DNA of 64,000 nucleotides from Stereocaulon alpinum (taxonomy: Eukaryota > Ascomycota > Lecanoromycetes > Lecanorales > Stereocaulaceae). Each line of letters starts with the position of its first letter. Positions within the stretch are counted from its first letter, which is position 1. The translations under genes and the position numbers were made by a program. Of this stretch, positions 56,850 to 64,000 are shown piece by piece. Location: NCBI GenBank assembly GCA_018257865.1, contig JAEUBA010000062.1:1-64000 (forward strand). Reading direction: 5' to 3'. A model generated the notes under the pieces. It searched no databases and was not told the DNA's origin. It worked only from the letters and a program-made list of their open reading frames with translations.

Positions 56850-57575
56850 ATGCCTCAACTCGATGAAAGCAGAGAGCATCTGCTAAATGCGGGTCAAAAG
56901 ATCCAGAAACGCGCCAGTAGCGCGTGGAATGGATTCTCCAACTTTGCGCTTCAGGACAATGTTCTTGAAGTCGCTGTGGGCTTAATGTAAGCTTCAAAGG
57001 GCTCTCAAGCGGCGTCCACAGCCCTTGGTCTCTTGTTACACTCCTGTCTTGTTTACATAGTACCAAATACTAAAGTCCGTCTGTAGACTCGCAGCAGCAT
57101 TCACAGCCGTCGTAACGTCATTCGTTGGAGACATCATCCTTCCAATACTCTCGCTCTTACCATTCATTGACAGAAACTTCGATGAGAAGTTTGCTGTGTT
57201 AAGAAGGGGTCCGCATTATGCCAAAGGCTACGGGTATACCACCATGAAATTTGCGCTTGAAGATGGTGCGGTCATTATGGCTTATGGGTACATCATCCCC
57301 TTTCTCATCGACACTTATCAGAGAAAGCATATATTGACATAGCTCGGCGGCTACAGCACTTTTCTCAACAAAGTCTTCAACTTCCTTGGCATCGGCCTTG
57401 CGCTTTACACCGTTGCCAATGTGTACACTTGGGTATCAAATGATGCCATCATCAAGAACACGGTGAAGTGCAAGTATTGCAGGAAACGAATTAGTGAGAA
57501 GGTAGGAGTCCTCTTGACTACTTCGTTGGTGTACTATATGCTAACAAGAGCCGGGATAGGCACAACGATGTGTAA
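56850..57575 (+). CDS. MscL-type large-conductance mechanosensitive channel
   Basis: Exons 56850-56986, 57087-57287, 57357-57501 and 57549-57575 total 510 nt (169 residues). Exon 1 ends in the family's N-terminal helix and TM1 start (NFALQDNVLEVAVGLI). Exon 2 completes TM1 (AAAFTAVVTSFVGDIILP) and the periplasmic-type loop. The junction of exons 2 and 3 gives AYGTFLNKVFNFLGIGLALY, TM2. The C-terminal CKYCRKRISEK is typical of fungal homologues and ends SRDRHNDV. Known members open under membrane tension to release solutes. In fungi the location (plasma, vacuolar or organelle membrane) is unclear. The exon 3 acceptor is the second AG (ggctacag), since the nearer catag breaks the frame. Confidence 0.88.
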
Positions 57576-60500
57576 ATTGCACAAGCTGGCAGGATGGGAG
57601 GGAGGAGCAGACGAATTAAGTGCATTTGCCTATTTTTGATTACTCAAGCACATCATGTAAAGTACATTGCAGGCGGAGTACATATTTACAGGAAGGTTTG
57701 CTTTTGTACTACGAATATCAATGAAGCTCTTCCCTTGCAACTCTAATCCGCGATCCAGCACTGGAGACCAAGCTCGTGCGAATATTGACTAATTCCTCTA
57801 CGGAGAATTTCCTCGTCTCTTTGATGTACTGACTATCCTGGATTCCCGTCTCAGCTTTTTCCAGAGTCGACAGCAGTAATACTTGTCGCACGGAAGCTTC
57901 TGCCTATGCTCCTCAATCCAGTGCCAAAGCCTGGAACTTGCCGCCTAACTGCCACCTTGGACTTGAGGTCGGACGAGGCACTGCGAAGATGTTTGGTGCC
58001 AGTTGCCTGTCGCCACATGTCATCAACCCTTGTGAGGCCTGTCTTCATATGTCTATTCAAGGTTGTAGGTGGTGGAAGCAAGCCGATACAATTCTAAGGC
58101 ATTGGGTGGTCTTGGTCCGGTGTGTGACTCGCATAGATCTCGAGGGTGCGATCCTTCGCGTTTCGTGTATTGTCCGAGCAGGCAAGCATCCAGATGGCAG
58201 CTACAAAATTCTGCTTGAGAATCAGATGCAGCATGCATTCGCTTTACGAGAATGGTTTACACGATCTGGAGTGTGAAGAACAGGCAAGCGGACGCCTCAT
58301 TGGCCAGAGAGGCCTGCAAGTCCCACTAAACGCAAGAAGAAATCCTAAGTCTTGTGGGACCTCCAGCCTTGTGGGAACAGGAATCATATTCACCGCTATC
58401 ACTTTCGAGTGCTGTCATGCACGGAAATCTACGGAGACGAACTTTTGGCGCATTCGACGATTATGGTAGCTGGAGGTGGTCCTGCAGTCCTTGGATCTCA
58501 GTCAGACCTTAACTACCACTGCCACAACAGGCATGTCCGCCAACATTCGACCTAGCTATGTCCGGGTCAGGGGTGTTTCAATGAATCAACTTTACTACAG
58601 CTTGACGACCTGCTTAGTCAACAACATGATGGGTTTTGGGCCCTTAGACATGCGGTCCACGTAGTACGACTAGGTCGCAGGTTTCTTGCCTCATCGGAAG
58701 TTTACATGCCTTAAGTGTTGTCAAACATGCAAGCGGACACTTTGGTCTGCAACTCCTTGAGCATACCTGTCCGGTGGGTCACTAGGCAACATGGAGAAGA
58801 GTGTATTGACTGGAGAGAGTCATGTCTTATCATTTTATGGATGGCGACCTCATGAACACGGAGCATCAACCTATACTGAATTGAGAGGATAGAGTCCGTG
58901 GTCGAAAGGAGGTATCTGTGTGGCGTTTCCTGGGGATCAATGTGTCGTATAATTAGTTTCTTGGTATTAGGATATCCAAGAAGATTACGCTTATCAATGA
59001 GCAGCGAATATCAGGGTGCTAATCGAGCTTAAGTTCACTGACAAATCACACTCTGCAAGGAAGGACGCCAGATCTATAGATGAATGAATATACTTTTTCT
59101 AAGATTCTTGATATGATCCTACTAATCAGAACCTTACCATACTTCGTACCATATGAGGCCTCCCAGAGATGAGCTCCCATGATCAACCTTTTCCTTCAAT
59201 TGTACCATTTTCATCCTCCTCATCGACTCCACATTGTTCAAATAGCTGGCGCCCAACTTATCATCACAATGCTTCTTCGGTAGCATCTTGAGCCTCCTGT
59301 CTTTTCCCTACTTACACTCAACATAGCCCAGCATCTCCTCTGTGTTATCCCCCTTTACACGAATTCTTCCCGATGCACGCCGCACCCGTTCAATGATGCA
59401 CTTCGTTCATGACGTCTGAGTGTGTGCCGGCCTTAGATGTACGTCCAGCAAAGCTGGCGGCGAGTCCGGTGTTGTCCCCACATCCCTGGCTCGTTCGAAC
59501 TTCAGTCTTCCCGCCAATTCTTATCTCTATTGGTAGCGGCTCAACTCTGATCCGTCAATTGCTGATTCCATTCGGTCTCCAAGGATCTATATTTTGGGTC
59601 GAGGCAGCTTGTGCTCGGGCTATTGTTATTTTTCCTGCGTTCGCATTGTAGAGTAGTTCCTGTAGCGTCTGGCCAGATCTCGACTCCCACGAAGGTATCT
59701 TCGTCTGAGGACTCCTCGTGACAGATACATGACGATGCGGGAGCGTTTTCTTATCGCCAATCAGAGGTGTAGGAACTCTACCCAGACGCTATATGACATG
59801 GTCAGTAATTGCACTGTAAGATGAGCACTCAGGCTGAGGTAAGAAAGGTCTCAACAAGTGAAAGTTTGCTTACTATATCTCCCGCGACGTACCAGCAATG
59901 CGCTCGAGCCGACCCTATTCAAAGACCATATTCTATTCCCTGCCGGCTGCATATACATCGTGAGGCTGTTCTAATCATAATTTGCTAGATCCATACAAAG
60001 CAGTCGTAATGATCCTGCTTTCATCGGTGTTTTGTTTTCCCATGTCATGAATGTATTCTGTTGACTGTAGACATGTTGGCTTTGTGTAGAAGATGATGGA
60101 AACTGAACGGTGTTTAAGGTCGTTCTGTACTTCTGTTGCGGAATCGACAAAGAGCTCTCTGGTGCACTATTCAGAACTTCAGCATCAAGAACGTGTACTC
60201 GTAATAGTAACTTGTAGTATAACACGTGAAAGAAGTAACTGCACTATGATGGATTGGGAGGTGCCTATCGTAGATCTTAACCAGGCTTCCCATGCTTCAT
60301 GTTGATCAATCTGACTGTAGCTTCAATAAAGTTTCCCTCTGTAGCGTCAAGTCGAACGACTATGATGGTGTCGATGTTCAAAATAAGTAGCCGAGGAAAT
60401 GTCTCGCAGACTACTTTCAATTTGCAACAGGTCAATAGGTAGACAGCAGCCCAGTTATGGAGGGCGATCATGACAATTGTCTCGCAACCAGGTTCCTGGC

Positions 60501-62252
60501 TTTTTCATGTACGTAGAATCATTCAAGTAGCTCCAGTATGGACAGCGTGGCCTTCCCAACAGTCTATCTTATAACAGATAGATAAGTAGCTCTGAGCCTG
60601 CCGTAGGAGCGTCGGAAAAGTCGATAGGACTTTGAACATCAATCTGAAAAGTGCTGCAAAATCAATGTATTGGAGCATACTTAGAAGGAATCAAAGGCAT
60701 GGGAGAATTATTCAAAGGGGGTTTCAGCTTTCGAGCCTAAAGAAGGCAGTACCACAGCCAATGAGATGATAAGTTGGCAAGTAGCGGTAATTGCAGGGAT
60801 AACAAGATTCCTAAGATGAACACGTGACTGTTTGAGCTGTTGTTATTGTAACGGGAGAGCTAAATCCGCTACCTCATTCTGCAAACCCCACAAAAGATCT
60901 GAACAATCACTTCAACCCTCCCTTTAGTCAAAGGCCAGCTTGTTGACCTCAACATCTACTAACTTCAAGAGCTCTGGTCTCATACGATGATGAGTATCGT
61001 CGCTGGTCAGCCAGCCCATGAGTGTCTCGCAGGGGCCACGAACGCCAAGTTCGCCGCGATCAACAGCAGCTTATCTCTTGGTGAGTCCTCTACAGGAGCA
61101 CAACAGCAATCGTGGAAAGCTTCCAAGATCATGCTTGACATAGGAAACACCAACCAGAAGGCAGCATTCGCCAGCCCTTCCTACTGTCCACGCCCACTTC
61201 CTTGTGACACTGTCGCCAAAGGACGCTTCCCGTCTCAGACGTATCGACCTCGGTACACCTGATCCAAGATCACAAGAAGTCATGGTCAACATTCGAAAGC
61301 AGAGGGCATCTTCAGCGATATGGACTCTTGGACAATCGAGTCTACCCTAGCAAGATAGCAAGCGACAGGGACAACAGAAGTCTTTGCGAAGGTAAGATCA
61401 GATGGCATTGGACCACAGACAACTAATGTGCCATACATTTGTACACAGCATAAAGAAAGCAGACCCTGCTCTTACCTATGGCCAGCGACGAGACCCGCCT
61501 GTACGCGGTGCTGGCTACGAACCCCCTGCGTCTTTGGGCGTCAGGGCAGCCGAGAGGTCTCAGTGTATGAGTACTGTTGGGTGGTGTTCGCTTGTAAAAA
61601 TATAAATATTTGGTGAGTCACTCTGTCTATCTTGAAGTTCTCCTCTAGCAGTCTGTTCTTGAACAAGAATGTCGTGTTTGTATATTTGGCAGCGTATCGA
61701 GTGGATGTGGTAAGGAGGCGGCCGGCTGAGTTGCCTTCTACAGCTCACAGTAGCCGCCGGCCCGCGTTATTGGCAAGTCTAAACGCCTCATGAAGCTCTG
61801 CAAGAATCCTCATACTTCTGTGTCACTGTGAAGATCTCTTCCATTTACTCAGGTCTTTACAACTTTGTCTATCGGCACTGGCTAATCTATAGCAGTTCAT
61901 TCAGAGTAAGCACCCACCACCACTATACACGTCCGCGAGAGCTCGTTGTCGAAAACAATCCTCAAGGATTCAGTTATCTAATCGACGCGCGGGGCCTGTC
62001 TTTGGGGGCCGTTAATCTCAAAGCTAACGTTTCGACAACAACATAGCTCGGCGCCCTCCATCTGTTGCTTGCCACCAAAGTCACGAAGTGTGTTAAAGAA
62101 CTTGTGAGGTCCGCCCAAAGAGGTATGATCTGTGTCTCCGACGATGGACTCACAAGATCAGAGGTGCTAACGTGAATTTAGCTTCACTTGCTCTAGACAC
62201 CATCTTTGCCTCCACTTCTTTATCCACCGAACAAGCACCTTCCTCATCAACG
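57576..62252. other. Gene-poor stretch, 4.7 kb
   Basis: The composition is normal and not RIP-like. Short frames on both strands (for example 57938-58276, 59409-59651, 60987-61262 plus) overlap one another in different frames and show no domain, presequence or convincing splicing. No LTR, terminal inverted repeat, tRNA or rRNA was recognised. The last few hundred bases should contain the RAC promoter and leader. Non-coding RNA or rapidly evolving small genes cannot be excluded by eye. Confidence 0.45.
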
Positions 62253-63081
62253 ATGGCCTCAGCGCCAAGCACACAGTCGTTGAAGGTATGCTGGCTCAAC
62301 CTTAGGTGGTACAAAAGACACTGACATAGCTTTCTCACCAGTGCGTTGTGACAGGAGATGGAGCTGTTGGCAAGGTAAGGCTCACCTCAAGGTATGGCAT
62401 TACATCATTCAATTGGCTTACACTGCGGTTCTAGACATGCCTACTCATCTCATACACCACCAACGCATTTCCTGGCGAATACATACCGACTGTGTAACCG
62501 ACCCTTTCTATAGGTGGCTCATGACATATGCTGATTCCGGGCTACAGGTTCGACAACTACTCTGCGAGCGTCATGGTTGATGGGAAGCCAATCAGCTTGG
62601 GACTTTGGGACACAGCAGGACAAGAAGACTACGACCGACTCCGACCACTCTCCTACCCACAGACAGACGTCTTCCTCATCTGCTTCTCAATCGTTAGCCC
62701 ACCCTCATTCGATAACGTCAAAGCCAAATGGTTCCCCGAGATCGAGCACCACGCACCGAACGTCCCAATCATTCTAGTCGGCACCAAACTAGACTTGAGA
62801 GAAGACAAGGGGACATTGGACTCGCTCAGACAAAAGCGAATGGAACCAGTGTCGTATGAGGCTGCGTTGAACGTATCTAGAGACATCCGCGCGCACAAGT
62901 ACCTGGAGTGCTCCGCGCTAACCCAACGAAATCTGAAGAGTGTCTTCGACGAGGCGATTCGGTAAGTCTACCTCATAGTGTGAGCAGCCGAAACGTTTCA
63001 CTAACAGTGAAAAGCGCGGTACTGAACCCTCGACCCGTCGGTAAGGTCAAGAAAGACAAGAAAATGTGCGTCATATTGTGA
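62253..63081 (+). CDS. RAC1: Rac-type small GTPase
   Basis: Exons 62253-62285, 62342-62374, 62435-62493, 62548-62961 and 63015-63081 total 606 nt (201 residues). The product starts MASAPSTQSLKC and has P-loop VTGDGAVGKTC, effector loop NAFPGEYIPTVFDNYSASVM, WDTAGQEDYDRLRPLSYPQT, the base motif GTKLDLRED, and ECSALTQ. The tail is polybasic (KVKKDKK) and ends in a CVIL CAAX box (geranylgeranyl type). The sequence is Rac rather than Cdc42 or Rho in the effector-to-insert region (LGLWDTAGQEDYD, DKGTLDSLRQK). Rac controls actin, NADPH oxidase and hyphal polarity at the plasma membrane. The last intron uses acceptor gtgaaaag, not the nearer ctaacag, to keep the frame. Confidence 0.94.
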
Positions 63082-63782
63082 AAAATCGATAGCGCTCGAC
63101 CAAAACTCAGATGATTCGCTGGTCAGTGACCAAAAACGGCACTCAGGACGGATCTCAGCAGTTTGTGGGCCTTTGTTGGAAAGGCATAGCGATCAATAGA
63201 CGGCGGAGTTTGGGGTATAAGTCACGGGCAAGCCCGACTGACATTAGCGAGGATCTGGAACGAATTTGCGGCTTGGAATTTTGAATGTAGATAGGACAAA
63301 GGGGACCAAATTGCGCGGCGAAGAAGGCGGTCATACCATCCAGGCTGGGATGTCCAAGCCCGAAAGCCAGTTATATTCTTTTCTCACATGTGCCCTGATG
63401 CTTCAATGTTCTATTGAACCACTTCACAAAGGTGTGAACTTTTTCGTTGATACTCAAGGTACAGGGAGCATAGACTTCGAGTCCCCAGGTGCCATGCAGC
63501 CTACCTCGTCGAAGCTTTAGAGCTACTCAGGGCTTAGCCCGACCTACTTTGCCCTAGCGTAACCTTGACTGCCTCTCCCGAGGAAGGTCTACCGAGAGCA
63601 TCTCGTGCATACCTATTTCCACCTCCATAACAATTTTCAGCTCGCGCGAAGAGCCCGAGCCTGCCAACTACGTGGGAGACTACTTGCCTTGAATCCAAAG
63701 AGATCTTGCGGACCCATAGATAAATCACAAAGCAACAAGGCCAAATACCATTCCTCACGTTCGCAAGCATAAATCTAAGAGA
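63082..63782. other. Intergenic, right of RAC
   Basis: 701 bp with the RAC 3' end and the promoter of the gene starting at 63783. No other feature was recognised. Confidence 0.45.
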
Positions 63783-64000
63783 ATGCCGGCAGATACAAAA
63801 CGAAAAGAGGCTAGGAAACGCAGATTCGGGGCTCAAAGAGCCGAGTCGCAGCTTGAAGATGGGTTCAACATAGAGCTCGATAGCTCCAAAGCAGAAGAAC
63901 CACCAACAAAGAAAGCGAAGCAAACAGAAACGTCCCAAGAATCTTTGAAGTCTCCTTCTACCACCACTGAGAGCGCCGAAGCACAAACACAATCAAAGAC
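63783..64000 (+). CDS. Partial N terminus of a basic, probably nuclear protein
   Basis: An ATG opens 72 codons without a stop to the window edge. The product begins MPADTKRKEARKRRFGAQRA, continues with an acidic/Ser segment and PPTKKAKQTETS, and is rich in Lys, Arg, Glu, Ser and Thr. Such tails are common on nucleolar RNA helicases and ribosome-assembly factors, but no domain lies inside the window. An antisense frame on the same stretch is less credible because it lacks any domain and has odd Cys/Phe/Leu runs. Confidence 0.45.
   Translation, partial: MPADTKRKEARKRRFGAQRAESQLEDGFNIELDSSKAEEPPTKKAKQTETSQESLKSPSTTTESAEAQTQSK

Noticed and set aside
57938..58469. Overlapping plus-strand frames in the gene-poor stretch
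   Set aside because: Three frames are open over the same bases without conserved features, as expected by chance in normal-composition DNA.
63534..63992. 152-codon minus-strand frame at the right edge
   Set aside because: It is antisense to a better-supported Lys/Glu-rich N terminus, and its Cys/Phe/Leu pattern is what the complement of such a sequence gives.

Overview
The window is nuclear DNA of a filamentous ascomycete, most likely a Dothideomycete (Pleosporales-like). Four things point there: short GT-AG introns of about 45-134 nt, fungal-specific gene families, no bacterial operon structure, and a sharply two-part composition. Positions 1-27845 are an AT-rich block saturated with TpA and built from dead transposons. 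Wherever a transposon reading frame can be followed, almost every stop is TAA or TAG where CAA, CAG or TGG would be expected. This is the signature of repeat-induced point mutation (RIP). From 27846 onward the composition is ordinary and coding genes appear.

AT-rich block. From left to right: a Plavaka-type DNA transposase relic (+, about 1180-3900); a Ty3/gypsy reverse transcriptase-RNase H-integrase relic (+, about 5290-8352); a Helitron Rep/helicase relic on the minus strand (9173-about 14100) with a preserved hairpin-CTAG terminus; and a second Helitron helicase relic on the plus strand (about 15980-18402, resuming at 25532). The second Helitron is split by an LTR retrotransposon (18408-25526, target duplication TTTAT). 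That retrotransposon is itself split by a 531-bp TRIM-like mini-LTR element (20485-21015, target duplication GTAAG). The block ends with two Helitron 3' termini (27133 and 27845). The second belongs to a 712-bp element filled with a 23-bp minisatellite, and its last base is the border with gene-rich DNA.

Gene-rich part, all housekeeping type unless stated: NIPSNAP (-), a possible 53-residue spliced peptide (+), siroheme synthase/uroporphyrinogen-III methyltransferase (-), deoxyribose-phosphate aldolase (+), the TIM23 subunit Mgr2 (-, five exons), an FHA/tail-anchor STRIPAK protein of the Vps64/Far10 type (+), RNase P/MRP subunit Pop7 (-), octanoyltransferase Lip2 (+), Rho3 GTPase (+, seven exons), phosphoserine phosphatase (-), the Rix1-complex WD40 protein Ipi3 (+), oleate hydratase (+), a 59-residue membrane ORF (+), a 786-residue protein of unknown family (-), an MscL-type channel (+), a long gene-poor gap, Rac GTPase (+), and the start of a gene running off the right edge. 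Several neighbours are divergent pairs sharing a short promoter: MET1/deoC, MGR2/VPS64, POP7/LIP2 and SER2/IPI3. There is no sign of a metabolite cluster. The gene set is scattered primary metabolism, mitochondrial biogenesis, ribosome/RNA processing and polarity GTPases.

The most notable signals are the three-level nested insertion, the direct CTAG/TC junction between two Helitrons, the unassigned 786-residue protein, the three successive micro-exons in RHO3, and two splice junctions (deoC, oleate hydratase) that need non-standard sites. No tRNA, rRNA or CRISPR array was found. All exon limits were read by eye and checked only for reading phase and family fit.
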